NCBI GenBank assembly: GCA_001769195.1
Contig: MEOK01000041.1
Coordinates: 16,647-63,248 of the forward strand
Direction: 5' to 3'
Length of the DNA: 46,602 nucleotides
Origin: Bacteroidetes bacterium GWF2_40_14
GTDB lineage: Bacteria; Bacteroidota; Bacteroidia; Bacteroidales; UBA932
Both the position numbers and the translations under genes were made by a program. Below are positions 16,601 to 26,108 of the stretch, piece after piece; the stretch's first letter is position 1; each line of letters opens with the position of its first letter. The notes beneath the pieces were generated by a model, which saw only the letters and a list, made by a program, of their open reading frames with translations, searched no databases and was not told where the DNA came from.

Positions 16601-16910
16601 GGAGACCGACAAAAACCTTAAGGTTACAACTCAGGATTTCCTCGAAGTGGCAACTGAGATATTCACAAACTGGATTCCTCAACTTTCAGGCATAGGCTTC
16701 CAGGCTGTCTGGTCGGGATACTACATAGAGCCAAGATACATTGTAGATCCTCAGCAGGGACTCTTTGTAGGGCTACGCGGCCATGGCTTCATGCTCTCTC
16801 AGTATATCGCAAAACTATATGTAGACTCACTTCTGGGAAAAGAGGTTCCGGATTATTTCCATGACCTCAAACTCACAGGCAAAGGTCTGAGCGAGCAAGC
16901 ATTTAAGTAG
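13638..16910 (+). CDS. Single-chain HcnA-HcnB-HcnC-like multi-cofactor amine/imino-acid dehydrogenase
   Basis: The ~1090-residue product strings together modules usually found as separate subunits. Residues ~20-85: a [2Fe-2S] ferredoxin-like domain with Cys 60, 65, 68 and 80 (HcnA-like). ~122-450: a pyridine-nucleotide-disulfide-oxidoreductase-type FAD domain with VAIVGAGPAGLAV (HcnB / sarcosine oxidase alpha-like). ~470-525: two four-Cys clusters, including CTGCMQCVNQCPG, suggesting two [4Fe-4S] centres. ~610-680: a BFD-like [2Fe-2S] domain, YICHCEDV and GACRGSRC. ~715-1080: a DAO-type FAD domain opening IIAGGGAAGSS (HcnC / glycine oxidase-like). Relatives oxidise glycine, sarcosine, proline or D-hydroxyproline; the substrate here is unknown. 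The gene is alone, divergent from a lipoprotein gene and followed by dispersed repeat copy B. Confidence 0.85.
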   Translation: MYRITEHPILPIPQEDRVEFIFEGNKVAGQRGFTIAAALHQSGLVVHKHSLANRERTLECGIGKCGACEMLVDGKVRRICITKVDDVKNVRRIDESYLPDLEIPAVGEKIKASDLKHDIKVYKTTVAIVGAGPAGLAVREELNKVGVHNLVIDNNSKIGGQFLMQTHQFFFFEKVKRFGGLRGFDIASSLAGDDHSGILLDSVVWDILEGKRLVVKNIASQEIFYVDADQIVVATGAVPFMPAFKNDDLPGVYTAAVVQRMMNNELTLLGKNILTVGAGNIGYLTSYQAMQAGASVKVIIEAMPREGGFPVQANRVRRLGIPILTSHILLEAIPNEERTGVVGAIIAKCEDFKPIPGTEMRIDGIDCINICTGLIPDNQLFRKGIEVFGRKCHGVGDSVKIGEGTSAVLRGKQCAYEIMQDLGIRYDYDSYLSVSKEYIDSQQHPELILDKPFVPTSERMNAKGFVQIDCLYGFACNPCAFACKYGAITKTSTSTVPQIDFDKCTGCMQCVNQCPGLAIFGYQFNKNWLFLPIEYKASEGSEVFLINNNGEILGEGTIEKILKNNNKTNTARVKATTLEGEALLAVRGFIIKEKYPQKLELTPLKEPHDAKTYICHCEDVTVEKLIEVIGDRKVISSDELKHISRLGMGACRGSRCVPRAKTLLGSYGITVVGEPTPRGPMSNLVNLGELVRADKKEEIILPTVKGQTENGRSVKKVSAIIAGGGAAGSSLFRYLSEAGYKPLLVNDGLGSSWRNIAGGRPAFSLPALADIAAHNLEIFKELHKKRDIDFRLTRYVSFAHDQETYRALDASKGWSDAYMVDKKDFQKEVSPFFNKNLDIYSHALITNDCWQANPGLTIDAIRNIGRENGGNILENTKLVDVYKIDKEYRVILQNANNEYIEYQTEIFINALGSEADKFAKKLGIDTGLYPVKHQAFITKRLPMLGKNGSSLDMLIDRRKYKGFSAVYGQQLFETGQIIGCVSPTIDARETDKNLKVTTQDFLEVATEIFTNWIPQLSGIGFQAVWSGYYIEPRYIVDPQQGLFVGLRGHGFMLSQYIAKLYVDSLLGKEVPDYFHDLKLTGKGLSEQAFK

Positions 16911-16964
16911 AGATTCTGGAGGAGCAGTCAGCTCTGCGCAATCAGCTCTGCCAAAGGGATTCCC

Positions 16965-17460
16965 AGTCAGCTCTGCCAAAGGGGTTAGCAGTTCTTTGGA
17001 AATGAGAGGTATACATATTCGTCTGCTAATCTATTATTTGCTAACTGCTTTGGCAAAGCGGTTAGTAGTTATCAGATAATCAATTAACTACGTATTTGCT
17101 TGATTCTCAGACCATTTTGCAAGTATTTGTAAATCACACATGTGCTAATCACTCTGCCAGAGTCTTTGCCAGAGAGGTTAGCACTTCGCTGGGAATGAGA
17201 GGTATACGTATTCGTCTGCTAATCTATTATTTGCTAACTGCTTTGGCAAAGCGGTTAGTAAATACCTAATTTGCAGCTAAATATATAACCATGTGGAGGC
17301 AAATCTTGCCGACACATACCTTCTTGAGCTCTTTGAATCCTAATCAAAGCCAAATTTCAACACTGTTTTAGTAAATTTCTCATTACTCAGTAGCTGTTAC
17401 TCAGTGTCCTTTGCAGTTTTCACATGATTTTGCCGGACATGTGGGAAACTTCAAAAAACT
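16965..17460 (+). repeat. Large dispersed multi-hairpin repeat, copy B
   Basis: This begins about 55 bases after the dehydrogenase stop codon, in the same orientation, and parallels copy A over most of its length. The GTTAG-C-TTC, AATGAGAGGTATAC and TTCGTCTGCTAATC module is present twice (about 16975-17070 and 17180-17265). The stem TTTGCTAACTGCTTTG / CAAAGCGGTTAGTAAA differs from copy A at paired positions (CTTTG/CAAAG here, CTCTG/CAGAG there), so pairing is preserved. The terminal GGCAAATCTTGCCGACACATACC and the CATTACTCAGT...CATGATTTTGCCGGACATG tail are also shared. No gene was found in this stretch. Confidence 0.82.
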
Positions 17461-17495
17461 TCAAGGGAGTTTTCTTGCACCCCCTAAAAACTTCA

Positions 17496-17526
17496 TGGGG
17501 TCTTATCTCTAAGAGATAAAACCCCA
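17496..17526. repeat. Strong 15-bp hairpin between convergent genes
   Basis: TGGGGTCTTATCTCT and AGAGATAAAACCCCA form a 15-bp stem with one mismatch around a single base. There is no T tract directly after it on the plus strand, so a simple terminator role is doubtful. The rest of 17527-17681 is AT-rich and shows nothing recognisable. Confidence 0.6.
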
Positions 17527-17681
17527 TTACTTAACCTAAACTTAAACTATGAAAAACTTCATCTCATATAGTAACAAACTATGTGCCACAAATTAAAATT
17601 AAGAAAATATTTTTTATCATTTAAGTTATGTATCTGTTTTATTGCATATTAATTTATTTATGCAAATTCTGAATAATCTCT

Positions 17682-20237
17682 TTAATCTTCAACTACCCTC
17701 AGTTTTGCAAATTTTAATAGCAATGTCTTCTTTCCACTCCCCTCAAAATCTACAATTGCCTTTGCGTTCAGCTGGTCACCATCCAGATTTAACAATAATC
17801 CAAAACCGAATCTGTCATGCTCTACCCTCTGACCTGCCTTAAGCTTCGATACCGGATCTGCACAAAAATTGGGATCGGGAGCCTTATGAGGAAAAGAAGG
17901 CAGAGGTCTGGGTGAGGATGAGGACGACGAAGAGGACGATGAAGAGGACGACGATAACGATGAGTTTGCTGATCTCTGAGGCACCTCCGTAGATTGCCGC
18001 CTTTCCTGTGAGTGTCTTTCTTGTCCGGCAATTCTCGTGCCATCATTTCTGTAATTTCCCGATTGCCAGGCAGGCCTCGAAGGCTTCGACTCCGAAATTC
18101 TCTCCCAACTACCCGTCTGTTGCATACTATCGCTCTCAAGATCTGGCCAGTCCAGAAACTTGCGGTCAATCTCTTTAAGAAAACGACTTGGCGGATAATT
18201 CACATGTGAGCCCCACCTGAAGCGGGACTGTGCATAGGATAATGTAACAGTTAACTTTGCCCTCGTGATTGCTACATAAAAAAGGCGCCGTTCCTCCTCA
18301 AGTTCACTTTCGCTGCTGGAGCTATTCATAGAAGGGAAAAGGTTCTCTTCCATCCCAATTATATAGATATATGGAAACTCGAGACCTTTTGCAGAATGAG
18401 CCGTCATCAGACTTATCTTGTTTGAGTCCTCTTCGCCATTATTCTCATCTACCGCACTCATCAATGTTATGTTCTCCAGATAATTGGGCAACAAAATTAG
18501 GGGATTTCCGATGATTATCGGCAGAGCGGTTTCTTCTGTTTGTTCATCCGGTTCTAACCCGACAGTGTCAGGGTTATTCCCCGGGTACACATGGTGCGTC
18601 CCCATGTCCCCCCCCATGTCTCCCGTTTCCTCTTCACCCTCTTCTACAAATGCTTTTATGCTGTTCATAAGCTCTTCGGCATTGTCTACCCGTGCCTGCC
18701 CCTCTACTGAGGTGTCAATGCGCAGAAACTCCATATAGCCCGATTTTATGAACACCTCCATTGCCAGATCATACGCATTTGCACTCTCCACTTTCTGACT
18801 CATATCTGTAATAAGTGAGGTGAATTCGAATAGACGGGCGGCGGTGGCTGGTTTGATACCCATTACTGCCAGATCCCCGCTATGAAGAGCCTCCCATATA
18901 GAAAGACCAGCAGAGTTAGCCCCCGCCGCCAGACGCCCGATTGTGGTCTCACCAATACCGCGCGGAGGAACATTTACAACTCTTTTGAATGCTTCGTCAT
19001 CTTTTTTATTGGTAAGCAACCTCAGGTAAGACATTATATCCTTAACCTCCGCCCTCTCATAAAAAGAGTGGCCACCATAGATTTTGTATGGCAATGATCT
19101 CTTTCTGAGCGCCTCCTCAACAGCACGAGACTGAGCATTAGTCCTGTACAAAACAGCAAAATCACTATACGGAGCTTTGGTGGAATATATTTTAGACAAT
19201 ACCGACGAAGCCAAAAGGAAAGCCTCCTCCTGATCTGTATATGCTTTTACAACTTCGATCTTCTCCCCTACGGAAGCAGCTGAGAAGCACTCCTTCTTAA
19301 GCTGCATGGAATTCCTGGCAATAAGACTGTTGGCCGCATTGACAATAGTTTGTGTGGAACGATAATTTTGCTCCAGTTTGAACTCTTTTGCCTCGGGATA
19401 GTCCTTTTTGAAATTCAGAATGTTCTCAATGCGTGCCCCGCGAAAAGAGTATATACTCTGGGCATCGTCACCCACAACACATATATTTTTGTGAACTGCA
19501 GACAATTTCTTGACAATAAGGTATTGCGAAAAGTTTGTATCCTGATACTCATCCACTAGTATATATGAGAATCTTGCACGTAGTTTATCCAAAACCTGAG
19601 GAAAATCTCGCAGAAGAATATTTGTATAAACCAGAATATCGTCAAAATCCATGGCCCCTGCCTGTTTGCATTTCTTTTCATAAAGTGCATAAATATCACA
19701 GATTCTGGGTTTGCGCGAAGCAACATCGTTCTGGATAAGGTTTACATTTGAAAAATAGGCCGCCGAAGTAACCAGATTATTCTTTGCCATTGAGATTCTG
19801 GAGAGTACCTCATTTGTTTTGTATAGCTTTTCATCCAGACACAACTCCTTTATGCAACTTCGTATGGCGCTTTTTGAATCAGATGTGTCATATATTGTAA
19901 AACTCTTTGGAAAGCCCAGTAATTCAGCATCTTCCCTAAGAAACCTGACAAAAACAGAGTGAAAGGTTCCCATCCAGAGATACCTCGACCTCTCAAGACC
20001 AACCAAAGCTGATATCCTGTCTTTCATTTCCTTAGAAGCTTTGTTAGTAAATGTCAGAGCCAGAATTGAGCCTGCTTTGTTGCCATTGCTCAGTATATTG
20101 GCTATTCTGCAAGTAAGTACCTTTGTTTTTCCCGACCCTGCTCCCGCAACAATCAAAGATGGGCCCTCAAATTGTTCAACTGCTTGCTTTTGAACAGGAT
20201 TTAGGCCTTCAAATATCGACGAAATTTGTGTGTTCAT
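17682..20237 (-). CDS. uvrD: UvrD/PcrA-family DNA helicase (superfamily 1A)
   Basis: This ~851-residue ATP-dependent 3'-5' DNA helicase starts at MNTQISSIFEGLNPVQKQAV (Q motif), with Walker A GAGSGKTKVLTCRIA at about residue 37, motif II VDEYQDTN, motif III GDDAQSIYSFRGA, motif IV EQNYRST, and motifs V/VI MTAHSAKGLEF and RRLFYVAITRAK. It serves nucleotide-excision and mismatch repair and clears proteins from DNA. Two oddities lie in linkers: a palindromic-element insertion (18583-18611) adds residues around GTHHVYPGNNP in domain 2B, and the C-terminal tail has a run of about fourteen Ser before the terminal PcrA-type Tudor-like region (VEHDRFGFG). It is divergent from nqrA with overlapping promoters. 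Confidence 0.92.
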   Translation of the reverse strand: MNTQISSIFEGLNPVQKQAVEQFEGPSLIVAGAGSGKTKVLTCRIANILSNGNKAGSILALTFTNKASKEMKDRISALVGLERSRYLWMGTFHSVFVRFLREDAELLGFPKSFTIYDTSDSKSAIRSCIKELCLDEKLYKTNEVLSRISMAKNNLVTSAAYFSNVNLIQNDVASRKPRICDIYALYEKKCKQAGAMDFDDILVYTNILLRDFPQVLDKLRARFSYILVDEYQDTNFSQYLIVKKLSAVHKNICVVGDDAQSIYSFRGARIENILNFKKDYPEAKEFKLEQNYRSTQTIVNAANSLIARNSMQLKKECFSAASVGEKIEVVKAYTDQEEAFLLASSVLSKIYSTKAPYSDFAVLYRTNAQSRAVEEALRKRSLPYKIYGGHSFYERAEVKDIMSYLRLLTNKKDDEAFKRVVNVPPRGIGETTIGRLAAGANSAGLSIWEALHSGDLAVMGIKPATAARLFEFTSLITDMSQKVESANAYDLAMEVFIKSGYMEFLRIDTSVEGQARVDNAEELMNSIKAFVEEGEEETGDMGGDMGTHHVYPGNNPDTVGLEPDEQTEETALPIIIGNPLILLPNYLENITLMSAVDENNGEEDSNKISLMTAHSAKGLEFPYIYIIGMEENLFPSMNSSSSESELEEERRLFYVAITRAKLTVTLSYAQSRFRWGSHVNYPPSRFLKEIDRKFLDWPDLESDSMQQTGSWERISESKPSRPAWQSGNYRNDGTRIAGQERHSQERRQSTEVPQRSANSSLSSSSSSSSSSSSSSPRPLPSFPHKAPDPNFCADPVSKLKAGQRVEHDRFGFGLLLNLDGDQLNAKAIVDFEGSGKKTLLLKFAKLRVVED
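18583..18611 (-). repeat. 29-bp palindromic element (P3) inside uvrD
   Basis: GGGTACA arm, GCGTCCCC core and a decayed right arm (TGTCCC instead of TGTACCC). It is translated as part of an acidic, low-conservation loop of the helicase. Confidence 0.82.
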
Positions 20238-20271
20238 TGGCGACAAAAATAACAAATAATGTGTATCTTTG
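20236..20271. promoter_or_regulatory. Overlapping divergent promoters of nqrA and uvrD
   Basis: Plus strand: TATCTTTG at 20264-20271, 20 bases before the nqrA ATG at 20292, with a TTG at 20237-20239 as a loosely spaced -33. Minus strand: TATTTTTG read from 20251 to 20244, only a few bases before the uvrD ATG at 20237, implying a very short leader. The two units share about 35 bp of control DNA. Confidence 0.6.
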
Positions 20272-20291
20272 CCGCAAAATTTTTCATAATA

Positions 20292-21668
20292 ATGTCAAAC
20301 CATATTCGATTACGCAGAGGTTTAAATATTCCATTAAAAGGCAATGCATTAAACCAAATAACAAAGACCATATCATCGGATATTCTTGCGGTAAAACCGG
20401 CAGACTTTAAGTCGCTGAACCCAAAACTACTTGTAAAAGAGGGCGATGCAGTTAAAGCCGGCACTCCGGTTATGGCAGACAAGAAAAACCTGGAGATTGT
20501 ATTTTGTTCACCAACAAGCGGTATAGTAACTCAAATTTTTCGAGGGGAAAAACGCAAACTACTTGAAATCCGAATTCAGTCGGACAATTTAAACGAGTAT
20601 CGCCATATCCCAACTCCAAATTTTCGCTCCGCATCAAGAAAAGAACTCATAGATACATTATTAACAAGCGGACTCTGGCCCACAATCAAACAGAGGCCCT
20701 ACGGCATAATTCCAAATCCTGAAATAGAACCCAAGGCAATATTCATATCCGGATTCGATTCATCACCACTTGCCCCTGACATAGATTTTGCCCTTAAAGC
20801 GGAATACGAAACGGTGCAGATTGGTATAGATATCCTGAATATGCTCACAAAAGGAGGAATACATCTAAGCCTTCATGCCCAGAACTATGCCAGCAGTCCA
20901 TTTCACAAACTGGAAAAGGTTATAAATCATTCATTTGATGGCCCTCATCCAGCTGGAAACGTAGGTGTGCAGATTCATAATATTGACCCTGTTAACAAAG
21001 GCGAGGTTATCTGGACCGTAGATCTCTATTCTGTTGCAGCAATAGGAAAGCTTTTCACAAAAGGAATATACGATGTCAGGAAGCTAATAGCTATAACAGG
21101 TCCAAGGGTAAAAAGACCAAGCTATGTAGAATGTCTCCCCGGGATGTGCATGACAGACATTAAAGAGTATGCCCTTATAAAAGGAGAGACCAAAATTGAG
21201 AAAATGCCAATAAGATACGTGAGTGGTAACGTTCTCACCGGTGACAATGTAGGCCCCCATGGTTATCTTGGTTTTTATCATAACCAGGTTACCCTCCTTT
21301 CAGAGGGAAATTATCACGAAATGTTCGGTTGGATCAAGCCTTTAAGACATAACAAATTCAGTTTCTCACGCTCTTATTTTTCATGGTTATCACCAAATAA
21401 GAGATATTCCATGGATACAAACCTGAATGGAGGAGAGAGAGCGTTTGTAATGACAGGAGTTTATGAAAAGGTCCTTCCGATGGATATTTATCCGATGCAC
21501 CTGTTTAAGGCAATTCTTGCAGAAGACATCGATAAGATGGAGGCTCTGGGAATCTATGAAATTATTGAGGAGGATGTGGCTCTTTGTGAGTATGTGTGTC
21601 CTTCAAAAACAGATATCCAGGAGATTATCTCTAAAGGAATTGAACTGATGATTAAAGAAATGTCTTAA
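20292..21668 (+). CDS. nqrA: Na+-translocating NADH:quinone reductase subunit A
   Basis: This 458-residue peripheral subunit of the Na+-NQR complex starts at MSNHIRLRRGLNIPLKG, matching the family N terminus; an upstream in-frame codon at 20259 would add non-homologous residues and lies within the promoter. Family landmarks include EGDAVKAGTPVMADKK, PSYVECLPGMCM and DIYPMHLFKAILAEDIDKMEALGIYEI, followed by ALCEYVCPSKTDIQEII. NqrA helps form the quinone site on the cytoplasmic side. It is first in a complete operon nqrABCDEF, with nqrB 10 bases downstream, and is transcribed from the promoter at 20264. Confidence 0.96.
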   Translation: MSNHIRLRRGLNIPLKGNALNQITKTISSDILAVKPADFKSLNPKLLVKEGDAVKAGTPVMADKKNLEIVFCSPTSGIVTQIFRGEKRKLLEIRIQSDNLNEYRHIPTPNFRSASRKELIDTLLTSGLWPTIKQRPYGIIPNPEIEPKAIFISGFDSSPLAPDIDFALKAEYETVQIGIDILNMLTKGGIHLSLHAQNYASSPFHKLEKVINHSFDGPHPAGNVGVQIHNIDPVNKGEVIWTVDLYSVAAIGKLFTKGIYDVRKLIAITGPRVKRPSYVECLPGMCMTDIKEYALIKGETKIEKMPIRYVSGNVLTGDNVGPHGYLGFYHNQVTLLSEGNYHEMFGWIKPLRHNKFSFSRSYFSWLSPNKRYSMDTNLNGGERAFVMTGVYEKVLPMDIYPMHLFKAILAEDIDKMEALGIYEIIEEDVALCEYVCPSKTDIQEIISKGIELMIKEMS

Positions 21669-21678
21669 AAGATTAGAG

Positions 21679-22839
21679 ATGAAAGCCATACGAAATTTAT
21701 TAGATAATATTAAACCTACATTCAGCAATGGAGGAAAGCTAAGCTTTCTCCACTCAGCCTTTGATGCATTCGAATCTTTCCTGTATGTTCCAAATACTGT
21801 AACCAGGAAGGGAGTTCATGTAAGGGATTCAATAGATCTAAAACGATCTATGATGTTTGTAATAATCGCTCTTGTTCCTACAATTATATTTGGAATGTGG
21901 AACGCCGGGTATCAGCATAACCTTTCAGTCGGCGGCACACTTGATCTCTGGGGAATGTTCTGGTTCGGATTTTTAAAGGTATTGCCACTGATTATTGTTT
22001 CATATGTTGTAGGTCTTGGAATAGAGATAGCAGCAGCACAGATAAGGGGTCACGAAGTTAACGAAGGATTTTTTGTTTCCGGAATACTCATACCACTTAT
22101 AATGCCGGTCGATGTTCCGCTATGGATACTTGCTCTCGCAGTAGCTTTTGCAGTTATAGTTGGCAAAGAGGTATTCGGAGGAACTGGGATGAATATCTGG
22201 AACCCTGCACTACTGGCGCGTGCCTTCGTATTCTTTGCATATCCTTCAAAAATATCTGGAGATACCGTTTGGATTGCAGGACTGACTAAAGGTGAGGGTA
22301 TTATTGATGGTTTTTCAGGAGCCACTGCTCTTGCAAATGCAAAAGCAGGCACCGCAATACCTTCATTTTCAGACATGTTTTTCGGTTTCGAACCCGGGTC
22401 AGTGGGAGAGACATCTACACTGGCTATACTTATAGGTGCAGCACTCCTTTTATATACGGGCATCGCAAGCTGGAAAATAATGTTCTCTACATTTGCCGGC
22501 GGATTTCTGGTTGCATTGCTTCTCAATGCGCTCTCACCAGGTCCTGATTCTTATATGTCAATGCCTGCCTGGAACCATATGGTTATGGGCGGTTTTGCGT
22601 TTGGTGCCGTATTCATGGCAACCGATCCGGTTACAGGGTCGCAGACTGAGAGGGGAAAATGGATATATGGATTTCTGATTGGAGCCATGGCTATAATAAT
22701 AAGGGTTTTCAACCCCGGATATCCGGAGGGTATGATGCTCTCCATTCTTTTGCTTAATACTTTTGCACCTCTTATTGACCATTACATCGTGGAAGCAAAC
22801 ATCAAACGCAGGCTTAAGAGAGCTGTGAATAACAAATAA
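21679..22839 (+). CDS. nqrB: Na+-NQR subunit B
   Basis: This 386-residue integral membrane subunit has around ten hydrophobic segments. The flavinylation site DGFSGAT puts covalent FMN on Thr 216. Other landmarks are GGTGMNIWNPALLARAFVFFAYP and MATDPVTGSQTERGKW. NqrB carries the Na+ channel together with FMN, and can also bind riboflavin and quinone. Spacing to nqrC is 5 bases with an AAGGAG ribosome-binding site overlapping the nqrB stop. Length and motifs are normal. Confidence 0.97.
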   Translation: MKAIRNLLDNIKPTFSNGGKLSFLHSAFDAFESFLYVPNTVTRKGVHVRDSIDLKRSMMFVIIALVPTIIFGMWNAGYQHNLSVGGTLDLWGMFWFGFLKVLPLIIVSYVVGLGIEIAAAQIRGHEVNEGFFVSGILIPLIMPVDVPLWILALAVAFAVIVGKEVFGGTGMNIWNPALLARAFVFFAYPSKISGDTVWIAGLTKGEGIIDGFSGATALANAKAGTAIPSFSDMFFGFEPGSVGETSTLAILIGAALLLYTGIASWKIMFSTFAGGFLVALLLNALSPGPDSYMSMPAWNHMVMGGFAFGAVFMATDPVTGSQTERGKWIYGFLIGAMAIIIRVFNPGYPEGMMLSILLLNTFAPLIDHYIVEANIKRRLKRAVNNK

Positions 22840-22844
22840 GGAGA

Positions 22845-23585
22845 ATGAAAATGGACACAAATAAAAACTTATACACCATAGTCTATTCTACAATTCTTGT
22901 TGTAGTTGTAGCAGTAATTCTGGCTCTTGCCTCATACCTGCTTAAAGACAGACAACAGAGAAACGTAGCAATCGAGACTAAAATGATGATACTCAAATCT
23001 GTCAACCTTGCAAAGGATGCTTCCAAAGCAGATGACAAGCCAACTTACATTGAGCAGGAGTATTCAAAGTACATCACTGACTCTTCAATTACAGAGGGTA
23101 ACAAGACTTTCCCCCTTTATATCTGCAGGCTGGAAAATCAGGATAAGTACTACATTGTCAAGCTTCACGGAGCCGGACTATGGGGGCCAATCTGGGGTTA
23201 CATCTCATTTAAAAGTGACTTAAGCACAATATACGGAGCAGTGTTTGCCCATAAGGGAGAGACTCCCGGTCTTGGAGCAGAAATTTCTACTGACCATTTT
23301 TCTGGTCAGTTTATTGATAAAACCATATTTGAAGGAGAAAATTTTGTTTCTGTTTTGGTTGTAAAAGGTGGCGGAGCAAAGGGAAACCATGAGGTCGATG
23401 CCATATCGGGAGGTACAATAACCAGCAAGGCTGTTGAAGCAATGTTGAAAAGCTGCATTGGCGATTATCTCAACTTCTTTAAAGCAAACCTTAATAAAGC
23501 AACGGCTCCTCTTTACGATTCTACTATGGTTAATCCGTCGGACAGCACCATGTTGATTAATCAGATTGACACTACTAAAAACTAG
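22845..23585 (+). CDS. nqrC: Na+-NQR subunit C
   Basis: This 246-residue protein has one N-terminal membrane segment (about 10-31) and a periplasmic FMN-binding domain. The flavinylation motif is DAISGGT with Thr 191 as predicted acceptor; Gly replaces the usual Ala before that Thr, a mild variation of the SGAT consensus. The [10 protein letters not shown] stretch is typical. The tail (about 215-246) is Ser/Thr/Asp-rich. Start 22845 is used; an ATG two codons downstream at 22851 is equally possible. The FMN transferase ApbE needed for flavinylation is not in this window. Confidence 0.96.
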   Translation: MKMDTNKNLYTIVYSTILVVVVAVILALASYLLKDRQQRNVAIETKMMILKSVNLAKDASKADDKPTYIEQEYSKYITDSSITEGNKTFPLYICRLENQDKYYIVKLHGAGLWGPIWGYISFKSDLSTIYGAVFAHKGETPGLGAEISTDHFSGQFIDKTIFEGENFVSVLVVKGGGAKGNHEVDAISGGTITSKAVEAMLKSCIGDYLNFFKANLNKATAPLYDSTMVNPSDSTMLINQIDTTKN

Positions 23586-23590
23586 CAGAC

Positions 23591-24211
23591 ATGGACAAAA
23601 AGATATTTATAGAACCAATATTTCTAAAGAACCCAATTACCGTACTGGTACTGGGTATATGTTCTGCCCTGGCAGTAACAACAAAACTTGAACCCGCCAT
23701 AGTTATGGCTCTATCCGTAACAATAGTGACAGGATTCTCAAGTTTCATAATATCACTTATCAGAAACACCATTCCAAACAGGATACGTATTATAGTCCAG
23801 CTTGTTGTTGTAGCAATGCTCGTAATTCTCGTGGACCAGATTCTTCAGGCATACGCCTATGAAGTAAGCAAGCAGCTGTCGGTATTTGTGGGGCTGATAA
23901 TTACTAACTGTATAATAATGGGCCGGATAGAGGCATACGCCCTTGGCAATAAACCTATTCCTTCACTTGTTGACGGGCTTGCAAATGGGTTTGGATACGG
24001 GCTCATTCTTGTAGCTCTCGCATTTGTACGTGAACTTTTTGGATCTGGAACACTATACGGGATTCAGGTAATTCCGTTAAGCTGGTACTCTGTCAATGGG
24101 GGGTTTTACGAAAACAACGGCTTCATGATTCTTCCACCTGCTGCCCTCATTCTTGTGGGGTTGATTATCTGGATACAAAGAAGCTTTACAAAGGAATTAA
24201 TTGAAAAATAA
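23591..24211 (+). CDS. nqrD: Na+-NQR subunit D
   Basis: This 206-residue membrane protein has six hydrophobic segments and belongs to the NqrD/RnfE family. Landmarks are [31 protein letters not shown] (with the Cys that, with its NqrE partner, binds the intramembrane iron-sulfur centre), and [26 protein letters not shown]. It forms the pseudo-symmetric electron-transfer core with NqrE. The spacing of 5 bases to nqrC and 15 to nqrE is consistent with a single transcript. Confidence 0.97.
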   Translation: MDKKIFIEPIFLKNPITVLVLGICSALAVTTKLEPAIVMALSVTIVTGFSSFIISLIRNTIPNRIRIIVQLVVVAMLVILVDQILQAYAYEVSKQLSVFVGLIITNCIIMGRIEAYALGNKPIPSLVDGLANGFGYGLILVALAFVRELFGSGTLYGIQVIPLSWYSVNGGFYENNGFMILPPAALILVGLIIWIQRSFTKELIEK

Positions 24212-24226
24212 TAAACACATACCAAT

Positions 24227-24844
24227 ATGCAAGATTTAGTTAATTTGTTCGTCAAATCCATATTCGTAGAGAATATGGTGTTTGCCTATTTTTTGGGGAT
24301 GTGTTCTTTCCTGGCGGTTTCCAAAAGTGTCAAGACAGCCACAGGCCTGGGTATAGCAGTAATTTTTGTTCTTGTGGTCACCCTTCCTGTCAACTATCTT
24401 ATTTATAAATATGTCCTTACAGCAGGTGCATTAGCGTGGTTAGACCCCAGCTTTGCCGACCTCGACCTGAACTTTTTAAGCTTCATAATATTTATAGCTG
24501 TTGTTGCCTCTATAGTTCAGTTAGTGGAGATGATTGTAGAAAAGTTCTCGCCATCGCTTTACAATTCTCTTGGGATATTCCTTCCACTTATTGCCGTGAA
24601 CTGTGCAATACTTGGCGGTTCACTTTTCATGCAGGAGAGAGGCTACGAAACACTTGGTCAGGCAACCACCTACGCATTAGGTTCGGGTATCGGCTGGGCT
24701 TTGGCAATTGTCTCACTGGCTGCCATACGTGAAAAACTCAAATATTCAAATATACCGGCACCTTTACGTGGTTTAGGTATCACATTTATTGTAGTAGGAC
24801 TCATGGGCATCGCCTTTATGAGCTTTATGGGTATTAAACTATAA
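24227..24844 (+). CDS. nqrE: Na+-NQR subunit E
   Basis: This 205-residue membrane protein with six hydrophobic segments is the NqrE/RnfA-type partner of NqrD. Landmarks are [41 protein letters not shown] and [22 protein letters not shown]; the Cys residues in the first and second of these correspond to iron-sulfur ligands in the family. Length is normal. It lies between nqrD and nqrF with 13 bases before the latter. Confidence 0.97.
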   Translation: MQDLVNLFVKSIFVENMVFAYFLGMCSFLAVSKSVKTATGLGIAVIFVLVVTLPVNYLIYKYVLTAGALAWLDPSFADLDLNFLSFIIFIAVVASIVQLVEMIVEKFSPSLYNSLGIFLPLIAVNCAILGGSLFMQERGYETLGQATTYALGSGIGWALAIVSLAAIREKLKYSNIPAPLRGLGITFIVVGLMGIAFMSFMGIKL

Positions 24845-24857
24845 GAGAAAGAAAATC

Positions 24858-26105
24858 ATGAATTTAACAACAATATTAACTGTAGCAATAGTATCGTTCC
24901 TTATTGTAACACTCCTTCTTGTAATTATGTTGCTTTATGCAAAAGCTAAGCTGACACCGTCCGGGAAGGTTAAACTAACCATAAACGAGGAGAAGGAACT
25001 AATAGTTGACCCGGGTTCGACTGTACTTACAACACTTTCAAACGAAAAGATATTTCTTCCTTCGGCATGCGGTGGAGGTGGAACCTGCGGAATGTGCAAA
25101 TGCCGGGTGACAAAGGGTGGAGGAGAGATTCTCCCAACAGAGGTTGACTTTTTTACCAGAAAGCAACAGCACAGCAATTGGAGACTAGGTTGTCAGGTTA
25201 AAGTGAGGGAAGACATTGAGATTGAGATTCCTGAAGAGGTTCTTGGTATCAAGAAATGGGAATGTGAAGTAGTAAGTAACCACAACGTTGCAACTTTCAT
25301 AAAAGAATTTGTAGTAAGATTGCCTGAAGGCGAGCACCTGAAGTTCAAATCGGGTGGGTATATCCAGATTGATATCCCTGTATGTGAGGTTGACTACAAG
25401 ACCGAAGTTGATGTAGAACCTGAATACCGTGAGGACTGGGACAAAATGAATATCTGGGACCTCAAAATGAAGAACACTGAACCTACTTTCCGTGCCTACT
25501 CTATGGCTAACCACCCTGCAGAAGGCAACATAATCATGCTCAACATTCGTATAGCAACTCCACCATGGGACAGAAGCAGAGGAACATTCATGAACGTTAA
25601 CCCCGGTATTTGCTCATCATACATATTCTCTCGCAAGCCGGGCGACAAGGTTACAATTTCCGGCCCTTACGGTGAGTTCTTCATAAAAGAGACTCAGAAT
25701 GAGATTATATTCGTTGGAGGTGGAGCAGGAATGGCGCCAATGCGTTCGCACATTTTCCATCTTTTCAAGACAGAAAAGACAACTCGCAAGGTAAGCTTCT
25801 GGTACGGAGCAAGATCTGTCCGCGAGGTATTCTACGAAAAGGAGTTTGAAGAGATTGCAGCAGAATTCCCTAACTTCCAGTTTAATATCGCTTTGAGCGA
25901 ACCTAAACCAGAAGACAACTGGAAAGGCTATACCGGTTTCATACATCAGGTTCTGTACGACAACTACCTGAGCAAACACGAGACCCCTGAGGATATTGAA
26001 TATTACCTTTGCGGCCCTCCAATCATGAACAGCTCAGTAACCACAATGCTCGACAATCTTGGAGTACCACCGGAAAACATTGCCTTCGACGATTTCGGCG
26101 GCTAG
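24858..26105 (+). CDS. nqrF: Na+-NQR subunit F (NADH dehydrogenase)
   Basis: This 415-residue protein is the NADH-oxidising entry point. One N-terminal membrane helix (about 3-27) is followed by a [2Fe-2S] domain with Cys 71, 77, 80 and 112, an FAD domain with the flavin motif RAYSMANHP, and a C-terminal NADH domain ([23 protein letters not shown]). It takes hydride from NADH to FAD and passes single electrons through the Fe-S centre into NqrB-E. It ends the nqr genes, but the SRAP gene starts 3 bases after its stop codon, so the transcript very likely continues. Confidence 0.97.
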   Translation: MNLTTILTVAIVSFLIVTLLLVIMLLYAKAKLTPSGKVKLTINEEKELIVDPGSTVLTTLSNEKIFLPSACGGGGTCGMCKCRVTKGGGEILPTEVDFFTRKQQHSNWRLGCQVKVREDIEIEIPEEVLGIKKWECEVVSNHNVATFIKEFVVRLPEGEHLKFKSGGYIQIDIPVCEVDYKTEVDVEPEYREDWDKMNIWDLKMKNTEPTFRAYSMANHPAEGNIIMLNIRIATPPWDRSRGTFMNVNPGICSSYIFSRKPGDKVTISGPYGEFFIKETQNEIIFVGGGAGMAPMRSHIFHLFKTEKTTRKVSFWYGARSVREVFYEKEFEEIAAEFPNFQFNIALSEPKPEDNWKGYTGFIHQVLYDNYLSKHETPEDIEYYLCGPPIMNSSVTTMLDNLGVPPENIAFDDFGG

Positions 26106-26108
26106 ATC

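Noticed and set aside
17496-17526. Rho-independent terminator
   Set aside because: The stem is strong but neither strand has a T tract immediately after it.
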